A DNA stretch of 64,000 nt from Lanius collurio (lineage: Eukaryota; Chordata; Aves; Passeriformes; Laniidae). Every line of letters starts with the position of its first letter. Position 1 is the stretch's first letter. Below are positions 49,980 to 61,276 of this stretch, piece by piece. The stretch is from positions 2,215,302 to 2,279,301 of the forward strand of contig JACBWW010000041.1 in the NCBI GenBank assembly GCA_020086605.1, written 5' to 3'. The translations under genes and the position numbers were made by a program. The notes below the pieces were generated by a model. The model did no database searches and was not told where the DNA came from. It worked only from the letters and a program-made list of their open reading frames with translations.

Positions 49980-51800
49980 TTCTATTCCAAGGGGTGTTTC
50001 CATGCACAATCCAGCATCGCAGCATCCCTTCCTCTGCAGCATTGGCTGCGGGCTGAGGGAAGGTCTGGTTGGACACACGTGGTGAGAGGGGTTGGTGCAT
50101 CCAGCAACCACAAACAGGGGCCGGGAAGATCGCTGGAGCATCCCGGGCTCCGGCTGGGAGTTCCTATGGAAATGCCGAGTTTAAGGAAGTGCTGGGGGAG
50201 GGACGATCCCCGTGCCAACACTAATGAGCACATCAATGAGAGGATTAAGAAGGGATGGGGACGTGTTTCTCCCACTCCCTCTCCTGCAGTGATTGCTACG
50301 GTGCTCAGAGGTGTGGCTTCATTTGGGTAAGAAGCGAAAATTCAGCGGCTTCTCCAAATATTACATAAAAGGAAAGAATTGCATAAAAAACACGACCTAA
50401 CCGTGTAAATATTTTTTCCAGTTTCACTGACCAAATCCCAAGCATGTCATGTGTCTTGCACTTTTTATTCCCCCAGCTCTCTCTCCCCAGCGTTGAGCTA
50501 ACATCTGAAACAAGAGTACACAACCGGTATGTTAATAATCAAGGAGTCTGCTCGCTGCATTATGCAGACATCAGAGGAATTTCTTCCACTGTCTGATGAA
50601 TATTATAAACAGGCCCGTTTGTACTAACAGGGCCTTGTGTAGCAAATCCAAAAGTGACAAACCAAACAGTTTTAAGTGGTTGCATTCCATCCCCAAAAGC
50701 CCCGAGTATCGAACCTCACTGGAGACCTGCATGTGAGGAAAACAAAGAGGCCCACGCTCCGCTGGGCTGCAGGCTGGGTGCTGAAGCAGATGACTGTGAC
50801 GAGGGTTTTTTGGCTGCCAAAGTGACACTGCAAATGCAATCTGGCATTGCAGCTGGAGGGCCAGGGCTGTTGTATCAGTTACCGAGAGGGAAGGCATTTG
50901 TTCTGCAGAGAGAGAGAGTGAGAGTGACACTCCAGGAAGGGTTTACATCTGAGTCATCTCTGTGTGTGTGTCCATCAGCTGGCTGAGCAGCAGAGCTGCT
51001 GCAAAACGTTGCAGGATGCCAGGGGAGCCCTGAGATCTGGGACCACCGTGGGCCTCCTTTGCTGCCCTGCCCAAGGAAAGGGCCCCTTCCCGTGGGCTGA
51101 GGACTCGATGGCGACTCTTGGGCTTGGAGATGGCAGGAAGCATTCCAACCATCTGGCCAAACTGCTTGAATTATCACCCAAAACGTAACATTTCGGGCAA
51201 AATAGGCACAGCTCCTTCCCATTCCTGCATAAGGTGAGTAACACTCCAAGCAGTGAGGGGTGGGGGGAATAGCAGGAGAGGAAAGAGAAGAATCACCTGA
51301 ATGTCCCTTTTCCCCCTTACTCTTTTCCCTCTCCCCCTCCTTAGTCTCTTGGGAGACTGGGACTCCTCCTGGAGCACACACCTGCAGGCTGAAGGGGAAG
51401 GGGGACACCTCCCTTTCTGCAAATCACCATCAGCAGACACGTCCCGTGTGGAGGTCGAGGCTGCAATCCCGAGGCACGGTGAGCTCTCAAGAGCTCATTT
51501 TCGGAAGAGGGAATGCTGCAGGCCTGCAGGTGCCTTCATGTCACATAACTGCATCGAAAACAAGGTTCAGAGTGTTGTGAGCCAGCCACAGTCTTCCCAC
51601 TATCATCATGAGGTCTGTGTGCCTCGGAGGGGAAGGGAGTGCACCAGAAATGGTGGGAGAAGGAGGTTTATTCACTGGAGGATGTCTATTGGCTGTTTAG
51701 TTCCACCAAATCGCTTGGGTTTCCCAAGTGGGGCCTGGAAACTGTGAAGGGACAGTCCTTCTCATGGGATTTCCTGTTGGTGCTGCATCCAGTAGCACCG
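49980..51800. other. GC-richer non-coding segment
   Basis: This stretch is visibly richer in G+C and CpG than its flanks, and several frames of 90-177 codons are open on both strands at once, which is expected from composition. AAG followed by GTGAGT at about 51229-51237 is a near-consensus splice donor, but no matching coding exon could be identified. An 8-bp hairpin around GGGTTTCCC lies at 51712-51730. It could hold a non-coding exon or a decayed island; nothing decides it. Confidence 0.4.
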
Positions 51801-54559
51801 GAAATATCACAAGAATAGCTTTTGCTTGCGGTATTTTATTACTTCTGCTTCTGCTCCTGACCGGAATTGGGAAGTACAGGGGTGCATGGAAATGAAATAT
51901 AGTGGTCAGGGGAGAGTCTGCCAAAAATTTGGAAACGACAACAGCAAGAAAGGTCATTCACTCAAGTCTCAGGAACTGCTTCCAATCTGCTCTTATTTTA
52001 TTCAGACACATTTACGTGGTGCTGCATTTAGAAGTCATTCACCCAAGGCTGGCACCAGCACCCATTCAAACAGGGACTGCCTGTGGTTTAGCTGGGAGTT
52101 CTGCTGCTGAGTTCCTACAGAGAAGTGGCTTCTGTTTCCTAAAATGTTTAACTGACATTATCCATCATCAGAATAGGTCCAAGTGAAAAAAACCCCAAAA
52201 GCCCCATCCTGCTACATCTCAGCTACATTGGTTTTATTTAATATTATGGCAGCATGATTTGCCATATTAGACAATATAAAACCTGTCAATATACTTTCCC
52301 TGGTCAAAAGAGCATCTGTTTATCTGTATTTACTTTCTTGCTCAAAATTGTTTGACAAATGCCTTGGGCAGAAAAAATCTCTCTAGCAATTGTTTGTAAA
52401 TACATGTTGCAAATATTTTTCAGCTCTCTCAGGCGGTGGTTCTTGGTGGCAGTGGTGACTAAGCAGTGCAGGCAGCTGCTAGCAATTCTCCCCCAGCCAC
52501 GTTTGCCCTGAAGGCAGTTCAGGGGCTTGATCCAGATGGGAGGGGAATGGTTCAGGCAGCGGTGGACACCCAGGAGCAGTCAGGAGGAAGGGAAAGCCAA
52601 CAGCAGCTCAGGCCAGTTCAGCAATTTACACCCTTGGCATTGCAATCAGACTACCTAAACCACATGGGACTGATTCCATTTCCTGTTTGGTTGATTTAAT
52701 CTTTACAAGTTACTCCTGTTTCTTCCTGAAGTGAATTCTCCTTCACTGCAAAACTAATTTTGTTCCATTATTAAATAAGTGCTGGCTGCTAATCAACACT
52801 TTGCCTTCCTGAACAAGTTCCATTTGCAAATAAACCAAATTAAAAGGAGAATAATGACTAGAAATTATTTAAAAGTCAGAAAAAGATTCCCTGAGTTCAT
52901 TTCCCCAATTATCTGTCACCCTAGGAGCACTTTGCTCTGTTTAGACCAGAAAAGTGAAGTTCTGCTGCAGAAATGCCATTGTCATGAGGAATAATCCTGG
53001 GTACTTTCAATTCTGTTTTTTGCAGGAGACTTAGGACACTTGTTTCACTCGTGAATAATTGCACTGAAGTTGAGGGGACTATTCCATCTTGATAAAGATA
53101 TGACAGATTTGGCCCAAGGAGTCTGTTTTTCTGCTGGCATTTCGGAGAGCTAAAGGCACATGCTGATGGAAGAAATAAACCTCCTGGTTCCATGGCCTCT
53201 GTCACAAAAGGGGAGCAGATTCTGCACCAACAACCTGTGCAAGCACAACAGAAAACATTTCTTTTAAATCTACAAAAATCTTGTATTGTTCCTCGCTGCC
53301 TCACAGCTGCACAGATATCCCGAAGCACAGTTCACAGTTCAAAGTAATTATTGTTGTAAAATACCTTGGCTACCATCGAGGCCTTTGCTGCACTCTTCAG
53401 AGGGTGTGGCTCCACTCCCAGTTGTGCTCCCCTGGAGTTGCCCAGCACAGATTTCTGTGCCAAGGAAGAAGATGGTTTGGAGGCTGCTTCACTGCCTTTC
53501 CCTTTTTTTTTTCCACATCCTGTTCTGAGTTGACACTGTTGGGTGGTATTTGGGTCATGTCCAGTGGTTGTGTGTACATTTATCACACACCTGGACTTTC
53601 CACCATGTTAAAAGCTGGGACACTAAACTATAAATTTATGTTGTACAGTAGCATAATATATAAAAACTTTGAAAAATCAGGCATAACTGGGAAATCAGCT
53701 GAAAGTTTAAACATCAGCAGATGGAATCTCACAAAGGACTAACAGGTTATTGTAGACACAAGAAGACACCTCTATTGGAATCACAGAACGTGCTGGTTGC
53801 AATCATCAGGATCACTGAGAACATTTCAATGTCCTTTCACACACTTCAGAACTAGGTACTGACACAAAACATTGCAAAGATGCCCCTTTAAACCTTTGAG
53901 ATCCTGCAGCAGCAGCTTTCACTCAGGGCATAAGAATGACTCCTCAATTGATGGCCTTTGTGCTTCCTTCTCAGTCAAGTAAAACTGTCAGAGCCTGCCA
54001 GGAGAATTTTAAAGTCAGTGGGAAAGCTGAGTGAAAAAGACACAAAATCTCCTTCACCTGGAATTTGCCACAATTGAATGAAAGCAAAAATACAGAGCTG
54101 GGTTATGTGCATCCAGTGTACATAAAAGGAAAATATGGGATAGGGATAGGTGGTCCAGATGAATATCACCATCACTTTCCATGATATTCCTCAAAAAGCC
54201 TGAAACAGTCTGGATTCACTTACATATCCCTTTGGCATTCAGGAATGTTTGGGTCTGAGGTTTTGTGCTGAAATGTCAGGCACCTATTGTTATGATTTTA
54301 GTACCTATGTTTTAATTCTTTTCAAACACTTCAGTGGAACACAGATTCTTCAATTAGCTCAGTGCTCTTGGGAAGACTTTCCAAAGTAGTAAGTGCAAAT
54401 TAGAGCAAAGAACTAGGAATGGTGTGAGGGTCAGCCCATGATGAAAGTTCTGAGTCTGTTAGAGCTGGCTGAGGTCCTGGCCACTGCATCTGAAACATGG
54501 AACAAAATTTGGACTTGATACCTGATAGTCTCATAAAATTCTTTCCCTATCACTTGTGG
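51801..54559. other. unique non-coding sequence
   Basis: No gene recognised. The 153-codon frame from 53281 has no recognisable domain. AATCACAGAAC at 53780-53790 followed by ATCAGGATCACTGAGA resembles a badly decayed CR1 end in reverse orientation, but it is too short to call. Confidence 0.5.
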
Positions 54560-54578
54560 TTTTTTTTTTTTTTTTTTT
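54560..54578. repeat. T19 homopolymer
   Basis: Nineteen consecutive T, the longest homopolymer in the window. Confidence 0.95.
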
Positions 54579-55699
54579 ATTTTATCCATATGAAGATCCA
54601 CAAATAACAGCCTCATTCCCCGGGATTATTTCAAAGATAAAATAAATAATTAATGTTTACAAATCATTTGGATTTTAGAGTGGAGGGGGAGTGGGGCTGA
54701 AAATCAAACATGAACTCAGATGGGCCAAGAAAAACAGCAGTTTCTCCATTCCATTTTCAACAAAGGATGTGCTCAAATCTACCCCAGTAAATGAGAGCAG
54801 GAGCCCAGCGAGTTAATGATGTGCTTGGGTGCTTTTAGAACAGCAAAAATTGATAGGTATCACTGAAAAACGCAGAGTAGGTGGCACTCTGACCCCTCAG
54901 TGCCCCTCCATCAGTCCCCAAGCCCAGCATGGCCTTGCCATGACTGCCCTGAGCCACTGCAAACACTGGAAATGCCCAGATGAGGACCAGGGGCAGCAAC
55001 ACTCAGGTACCTGAGAGCAGACTTTGTCTCATTGCATTCAAAAGGCGAGTTTTAAATGCTCTCCAGGGTAGATGGAACGGGTGGTGGAACAACCCATCCC
55101 ACTGGGGAGCCTGGATCCTAAACCTGGACTTCGGGCTTAGGGGCGGCAGGGATTTGGACTCCAGCTGAACTTTGCAGCTCCTGCTTAGCCAAATGTAATG
55201 AAATTGAAGTGGAACTACTCAATCAGTGGTTATTTGATCAGCACGGCACACGGGCACAGGCTCGGCACTGCCCCAGCCCTGCCCTGCCAGAGCCCTCGCA
55301 GTTATTTAAGGAGCATTCTTTTAATACACTTGAAAGAAAGCAACTCCTGGCCTGCCGTGTTATCAGTCCTGTGCATCTCAGGATCTAACACGTTTTTGGA
55401 GCTGGTTATCAGCGGCAGTAAAACCAACATTTTATAGGATTCTATTCTTGTGCCATATTTGTAGAAGTTGCAACGCTATTGCCAAACAAATGCCTCTTTC
55501 ATTGCCTTTCTGGAAACATAAAGTTCCTTTAAAGCCTAGAAAATTAAATTGTGTTCGTCTGGGAGACGGCGTGTAGACAAAATCTGCTTCAAAAGTCAGA
55601 AGGCCCCTGAGTCAGAGGAAAGTTCAATTAATTTGTCAGAGAACTGAAAACAGATGATTTCAATCAGCACCAGAGAATGACTTCATGGCTGGGAAAGGC
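54579..55699. other. non-coding sequence left of the CpG island
   Basis: No gene recognised. The part from about 55190 to 55680 is non-repetitive, with CAATCAGTGGTTATTTGATCAG-like homeodomain/TCF-type words, and could be proximal regulatory sequence of the island promoter. Confidence 0.4.
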
Positions 55700-55780
55700 C
55701 AGAGCTCCGCTTCCAGCCGCACTAACGGGCGGTTCCGCAGGATTCACGCTGTTCGGAGCCTCTGGTTGCGTTCAGCTGGG

Positions 55781-55936
55781 CTCAGCCGAGCCGAGCCGGG
55801 CTGGGCTGAGCTGAGCCGAGCGCAGCCGGGCTGAGCTGAGCTGAGCCGAGCCGGGCTGAGCTGAGCCGAGCCGAGCCGAGCCGAGCCGAGCCGAGCCGAG
55901 CCGAGCCGAGCCGAGCCGAGCCGAGCCGAGCCGAGC
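55781..55936. repeat. (GAGCC)n pentanucleotide array
   Basis: Imperfect GAGCC/GAGCT units (with GGGCT and GCGCA variants) at 55781-55862 lead into an uninterrupted GAGCC run at about 55863-55935, nearly fifteen units. Stop codons are absent on the minus strand, giving a spurious Ala-Arg-Leu-Gly-Ser peptide. The perfect part suggests copy-number variability. It lies only about 55 bases left of the first CCAAT box. Confidence 0.95.
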
Positions 55937-55990
55937 GCAAGCGAGCGCGGTCCCGCGGGCTCGTGAATGGCCGGGATGCCGCGCCTTCCC

Positions 55991-55995
55991 ATTGG
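55991..55995 (-). promoter_or_regulatory. CCAAT box, minus orientation (NF-Y type)
   Basis: ATTGG on the plus strand within CCCATTGGCTG, so the minus strand reads CAGCCAATGGG, a strong NF-Y-type match. Confidence 0.75.
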
Positions 55996-56016
55996 CTGTA
56001 CCGCCCGTGGGACTGG

Positions 56017-56021
56017 CCAAT
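56017..56021 (+). promoter_or_regulatory. CCAAT box, plus orientation (NF-Y type)
   Basis: CCAAT within TGGCCAATCAGCG, a near-ideal NF-Y site, 21 bases to the right of the oppositely oriented one. Confidence 0.8.
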
Positions 56022-56039
56022 CAGCGCCGCCGGCGCTGC

Positions 56040-56050
56040 GGGGGCGGGGC
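56040..56050 (+). promoter_or_regulatory. GC box (SP1/KLF type)
   Basis: GGGGGCGGGGC, a consensus GC box 18 bases after the second CCAAT box. There is no TATA box nearby, so this is a TATA-less CpG-island core. The order CCAAT-CCAAT-GC box favours rightward transcription starting within roughly the next 100 bases, but such cores are often bidirectional. Confidence 0.8.
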
Positions 56051-56060
56051 CGCTCCGCCG

Positions 56061-56264
56061 CCGCCTGGTCCCGTCCTGGTCCGGTCCCGGTCCCGTTCTG
56101 GTCCCGTCCTGGTCCCGTTCTGATCCCATCCTGGTCCTGTACTGGTTCCGTCCTGGTCCCGTCCTGATCCCGTCCTGGTCCCATTCTGGTCTCGTTCTGG
56201 TCCTGTACTGGTCCCGTCCTGATCCCGTCCTGGTCCCATCCTGGTCCCGTCCTGGTCTCGTCCC
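56061..56264. repeat. 11-bp minisatellite, unit GTCCTGGTCCC
   Basis: The unit GTCCTGGTCCC and close variants (GTTCTGATCCC, ATCCTGGTCCT, GTACTGGTTCC) run head to tail. A block of four to five variants (ATCCTGGTCCT-like, GTACTGGT.., GTCCTGATCCC, GTCCTGGTCCC) recurs, indicating higher-order duplication. The plus strand is C-rich and the minus strand G-rich. Because 11 is not a multiple of three and the unit lacks stops in most phases, long frames open on both strands here. Confidence 0.95.
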
Positions 56265-56590
56265 CTCTCTGTCCCCTCTCTGTCCCCTCTCATCCTGGCC
56301 CCATCCTGGTCTCCTCCCGTCTCAGCCCTGCCTCGCCTCTTTCTTGTCTCGTCGCTGTCCTGTCCCGTCGTTATCCTGTCCCGCCGCTGTCCCGTCCTAT
56401 CCCTGTCCCATCCTGTCCGTGTCCCATCCCACGGCTGACCCACCATTGTCCCGTCCCATCCCGGTCCCATCCCGTCCCGGTCCCTTCCCACCGCTGTCCC
56501 ACCCTTGTCCCGTCCTGTCTCTCTCCCGTCCCGTCGCTGTCCCGCCCGGCCTCGCCCGTCCTTCCCTGCATCCCATCCCTCGCTGCTTCC
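56265..56590. repeat. degenerate C/T-rich minisatellite extension
   Basis: It begins with three near-identical TCCCCTCTCTG units, then irregular TGTCCCGTC, CGCTGTCCCGTC and TGTCCCATCC words. It looks like an older, diverged part of the neighbouring array. It is strongly pyrimidine-biased on the plus strand. Confidence 0.85.
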
Positions 56591-56880
56591 CGGGCCCCGG
56601 CGGTGCGGGCCGGGGGCGGCTGCCCTGATGCTCGGGATGCTTTCCCCGGTGCGGGGAATAAATGCCGGGAAATAAACCCCATGGCCGTCGATAAACCCCC
56701 GTCCCCTGCAGCCCAGGAGCACGGATGGTCCCCGCGGGAGCCCATCCCTCCCTGCTTCCCTCCTGTCCAACCCTCCCAGTTTATTTGTCCCTGTCCTTCG
56801 GGTGAGAAATGCGCCAAAAGCTCGCCCGCGGTCTGCCCAGGCACTGAAAGATTTGTCGTGCCAGCACGGAGAGCGTGGTG

Positions 56881-59161
56881 TCACCACACACACCATGGAG
56901 ACAAAAATGAACTTCTTCAGTGGCAAAAAACCCACTCGAGTGGGAAAAGCCCAAAATCCACTGTCTCCATCACTGCAGATTTGGACTGTAAGAATGTCTG
57001 ATCGCATGATAATTTTTTATCATTCCCCTAAGATGGCCACTTTTATGAGCAGAAATAAGGGACAAACACATGGAAAACAGGGAACATTGCTTTAAGGGTT
57101 TCTAGGGACACCTGTTCCCGTATTATATGTTTTTTTTCTTACAAATATATATTGTTACTTCCCTCAAACACACAATGAAATGAAAATTAACTCGATTATT
57201 TAAAGCAATAATTACTGTAATTTGAAATGAAGAAAACACATTTTAAAATCACTACATAATGATATTAGTAGTGATAATAATAATATTACAGTCCTTTGTG
57301 TTTTAAAGTTTTGTGCTGTTTTAGCTCTGGCAGTATCTCGGGAAATCATTTTATGCCATAAAAAGTACTGATGGATTATATTAGGGTACACTTTCATTAC
57401 TCCACAAAATATTTTCTGTATTTTTGCCTTTTTTAACAAGGAGAAAAAAAAATAGCATCATTTTTACCCCCTGCACAAGTGTTGTTTCTTTCCATCTTCA
57501 GATCACCTTTGCCCCTGACACCAAGGAACTCTGAACCACCTCAGAAATGGATGACTTCCATCCCAGCCCTTGCACACAAAACCAACCGCAGCCAAAGCAT
57601 CTTAATCACGAAGTTGCTGAAAACACAGAGTTTCTCTTACAGGGCAGATTTTGTCTTTGTCTATTTAACTCCAATTTAGCACTAACTAAGCGCTGACAGA
57701 AGATAGATAAAATGGTTGCTGGAAACTGCCAGGAAAAACTCCATCCAGCTCCTACCAAAGGCAGCAGAAAAGTGACTGATGACTTCAGAGGATAATCAAC
57801 AAGTGGGAAGGATGGACGCTGGCCAAGTGTGCTACACATACCTCACTGGAACATAAAATAAAACGTATGGCCACGGTGGACAAGCTATTCCACATCCATC
57901 CAGCGTCCTTCTCCTCCACGAGCCCATGTCCTGGAGTCAGCTGGGTCAGTGAATGGCTGGAGTGTTGCTCTGACTCTCTTTGGTCACTGAAATGTGCTGG
58001 TGCTCCTCCTCGGAAGGCACTGAGATCACCAGGATCCCTCCAAGGGAATGAAAGATCCCTCTGCTGGGATTGTCTTCTCCTTATTCCTTCAGGAAGGTCT
58101 GGCAACTCTGACATCTCCTCGCTCTGCAACCTCAAAGGACACAATCTCAAGCAAAATTCATTTCTTTGGTTTCTCAGAACCTGAGAAGACCTAACCTGGT
58201 ACAACTCCTCACGAAGCAGTAAACACAAAAATATGTTGTGGAATTATTTCTCAAGGAATAAAGAAAATACAACAAAAATCAGAGAGAAAGTAATTTTAGA
58301 AGTGTGTAAAAGAGGATCTTGTCACCCTTTTCACAAACTCAGGGACAACATTGTCACTGCTCTCAGGGGAAGCAGGATGATCCCTGCTCTTGAGAAGTTT
58401 TGTTGTTGCCTGTTCATGAAACCAGCAAGCACCCTGTTGCACATGGCTGTGTTATAAAAGCAAAATGGATTTATAGCCATCATCTTTTCAGAGTTCAAAC
58501 TCTAATGGCAGAAGTTAAACCATACAAGTATCTGAAATCAAGCAGATAATCCCACTGTTCCAGTCTCTGTTATTGCTATAAAATTATATTTGTACTATTT
58601 ATGGAATGTGCAGATACAGGGGAAATGTATTTATAGCTGTTTTGACTAGTTCTACTGTGTGCTTAGAGAAGAAACCATGGAATTTGGGGTTTGGCATTTT
58701 GGACACTGGGCAAATTAGAGGGCCCCTGACTCTCTTGACTGCCATTTGCTGCTGTGTGGTTCTCAGGTCAGCCAGGCATCTCTGGTTGGAAGGGAATACA
58801 ATTCTCAGCATCAGCCATGTCCTCCTCAGCTAATTATCCACAAAGTGCACAGCCAGCTTCTCTGCCTGGACTGCAGGAAATGCTGACTTGAGTCACACTT
58901 TGGAAAAGCTCTGACATCTCTGAATCAGGAGAAATTTTGTATTGATTTTTTACTGCTTCTGTTTAAGTCAGTTCTTTACATTTGGAATGAAAAAGCATTT
59001 GTTGCTTTTGTCATGAAGAAATAAGATAGCAAAATCCTTTCACTATGCCTGTAAATTAAACTGCTACTTTTCTACAGCCTCAGAAATTAGCTTTAGGCAT
59101 TTTGGTGTGAAGTAATTATGTCAACCACAGATTCTTCAAGTCTTTTTATGGTTTTTTATGG
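56881..59161. other. unique non-coding sequence right of the CpG island
   Basis: No gene recognised. CGG followed by GTGAGA at about 56799 could serve as the donor of an island-derived first exon. The sequence then becomes AT-rich with no further exon-like segment identified. Confidence 0.45.
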
Positions 59162-59176
59162 TTTTTTTTTTTTTTT
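59162..59176. repeat. T15 homopolymer
   Basis: Fifteen T, preceded by two copies of TTTTTTATGG-like sequence (59144-59161) and followed by CAG, so it could also read as a strong pyrimidine tract plus acceptor. Confidence 0.9.
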
Positions 59177-60974
59177 CAGTAAGACATAAAGTATTTCATA
59201 TTTGTTAAAGCTCAGAGAATACTGCACAGCCTGTTGGCTTGGTGAAGATTTACAGACCTGGAGCCCTGGCTTTTCCAGTGACCACGAGGAATCTGTTTGC
59301 TACTTCAACCACTCTTTCCCTGGAAAAAGGACACAGCTGGCTCCTGCAGGGAGCAGGCCTTTTGAGACCTGGAGAATTTTAAAATGCTTTAAAATGCCAC
59401 TGCTCATGCCCATGTGATGAAATCCTACACATCCAGAAAGGCCTATGAGCACGATCCAAGAAAAACTGTCCCTAAGCAGAAAACCCTAAGCAATGGGTTT
59501 TCTTTTGCTTTAACAATTAGTGTCACTCAACAAAGCCCGCTGGTGGGATGGGAACATCTCAAGCATTCCTGCCTGTGGAGATGCCATACCAGGATCTCCA
59601 GATAGCCTTTCCCTCTGCCACATGACTGCAGTGATAAGCAGAGTCAGAGGAGACTGCTGGGCCCATCGAGGCGCCTGCTCCTGCTGAAAGGGAGAGGGGT
59701 GTCCCCCCCAGCCCAGCATGGATGGACCTGTGTGCCCCTGTCGCTGACACCAGTGCTCATCTGATCCCTTTGGGAGCTAATTCAGCTCTCTCAGGCACCA
59801 CAGGGGGAAAAAAAATAATTAAGATGTTTAGGTACTTGCTGGTACAGAGAGCTGAATCAGTTTGCTAAGGGGTCCCCTTTCCTGGAAGGGGAGAGCATGG
59901 ATTTGCCTCTTTCACTGGCAGCAAACTCTTCTCCAGCCACCTACATGACTCAACCCAAAGATTTTTGTCCATTGGTTCAAATAAAAGGCCATTTTTTAGT
60001 GTAATTACACTCATTTTCTCCACATTTCTCCCAACATTTCCCACTCTTGCAGTGTTATGGCTTTGTTGGAGGGAAGACAGAATATTTTCTCCAGTAATTC
60101 AGAATTCTTCCTTCCTTCCTTCCTGAGCAGGAAGAAAAAGAATCATCATAAACCAGCACTGTACTCAGTAATGAACCACACTTGTCTTATCACCCTCATT
60201 TCTTTGTACAAACTGGTAGCACTTAAGAAAATCCAGTCAAGAATCAGGCCCATGTTGTGCAACACATTAAACAAACACATAATAAACAGGCAGCCCATGC
60301 CACCAGGGACTTTGTGTGCTTGGGGTTTTATATAGCCTTCAAACTGGAATATTTTGGATGAATCTCGACATTCCAAAAGGAAGCATCTGAAGTAACGAGT
60401 TAAGGAGGTTGTGTTGGAAAATGTCATGATTGCATTTAAATAAATTGGCCTAGTTAGATTAAATGAACAGCCTTTAAAGAAGTAATTCTTCCTCTATTCT
60501 GTGCAGAGGTTCTGTCACAGACCACCAGTACACAAAGTAAAGAGCCTGTGAGAAACAGCTGGATTGAGTGAAAAATCAAGAAACAGACTGATATGCAGTC
60601 AAGCCCATTTAATTACGCTTCCTAATTATATTTCCCATGATAATTATACACAGTATTTAAATGCAGCATGCTATTTCCTGCTCAGAGTGATTAAAAACAC
60701 CCTGGTGATTGGTGAAAAGATGCCGGCAGAACCCAGGGAAGTTTCAGATGCTGCTGATAAGCCCCGACTCCCTCAGAGATGGGAAAAGCACCGGGATCTG
60801 AGAGCAGCCGTGGGCAGAGCAACCTCACAGCCCCTCCAGGGCATGGAGCTGCTGCTCACCTGAGAAAAGACTCCCAGATAAACCCCTCTGAGTTCCTGCT
60901 GCATCTGAGCTCGTGGGTCAAAGTATTTAAATCTGCCTGCTCCGAGTTCAGCATCTCGCTGCTTATTAGCACAT
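59177..60974. other. unique non-coding sequence
   Basis: No gene or transposon recognised. A short CTTC/CTTCCTTC run lies at about 60108-60124. Confidence 0.5.
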
Positions 60975-61192
60975 ATAGGTTGGATATTGGGGAAAAGTTG
61001 TTCATGGAAAGAATAATAAAGTACTGGAATGGTCTGCCCAAGGAGGTGGTGGAATCACCATCTCTGGATGTGCTTAAAAAAAGACAGCACATGGCACTTG
61101 GTGCCACAGTCTAGTTGAGGTGCTGGGGCGTGGGCTGGACTCGATGATCTTGGAGGTCTCTTCCAACCTCGTTATTCTGTGATTCTGTGATC
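60975..61192 (+). mobile_element. CR1 LINE 3' fragment, sense orientation
   Basis: It starts at TAGGTTGGATATTGGGGAAAAG, runs through TTCATGGAAAGAATAATAAAG, TGGAATGGTCTGCCCAAGGAGG, TGGTGGAATCACCATCTCTGG, AAAAAAAGACAGCACATGGCACTTGGTGCC and GGACTCGATGATCTTGGAGG, and ends with the complete CR1 tail of TTCTGTGA octamers (61174-61190). Its intact tail and low divergence make it among the better-preserved copies here. It is 5'-truncated and non-coding. Confidence 0.95.
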
Positions 61193-61276
61193 TAAAGGCC
61201 TCATCCAACCTGGCCTTGAACACTTCCAGGGATGGGGCAGCCACAGTTTCTCTGGGGGACCTGTTCCTGCACCTCC
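61193..61276 (-). mobile_element. CR1 LINE internal fragment, reverse orientation
   Basis: CATCCAACCTGGCCTTGAACA, CTTCCAGGGATGGGGCAGCC and TTTCTCTGGGGGACCTGTTCC form the reverse complement of a CR1 3' segment. It directly abuts the tail of the sense CR1 copy. It lacks its own tail and begins internally, so the junction reflects nested insertion with loss, or rearrangement. Confidence 0.88.

Larger units (their letters stand above)
55700..56880. promoter_or_regulatory. CpG island
   Basis: A CpG- and GC-rich island in an AT-rich neighbourhood, starting near the CCGCACTAACGGGCGG block (about 55717) and ending after GGAGAGCGTGG (about 56877). It contains the core promoter elements at 55991-56050, a GAGCC array on the left and a C-rich minisatellite on the right. 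Persisting CpG implies lack of germline methylation, as expected of an active promoter. The gene it serves is not identifiable within the window. Confidence 0.85.

Noticed and set aside
50875..51408. 177-codon minus-strand frame
   Set aside because: GC-rich sequence with several other frames open at the same place; no recognisable motif or splice context.
53780..53830. Reverse CR1 tail
   Set aside because: Only AATCACAGAAC and a short ATCAGGATCACTGAG block resemble CR1; too little to call.
55744..56184. 146-codon minus-strand Ala-Arg-Leu-Gly-Ser frame
   Set aside because: Translation of the GAGCC array; the repeat period makes it open.
55963..56628. 221-codon plus-strand frame in the CpG island
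   Set aside because: The same minisatellite artefact on the other strand; it overlaps the CCAAT and GC boxes and has no domain.
56021..57007. 328-codon minus-strand frame
   Set aside because: It runs through the C-rich minisatellite, whose units lack stops. The peptide is a monotonous Gly/Arg/Asp/Gln/Thr repeat that switches character outside the array, and the opposite strand is open too.
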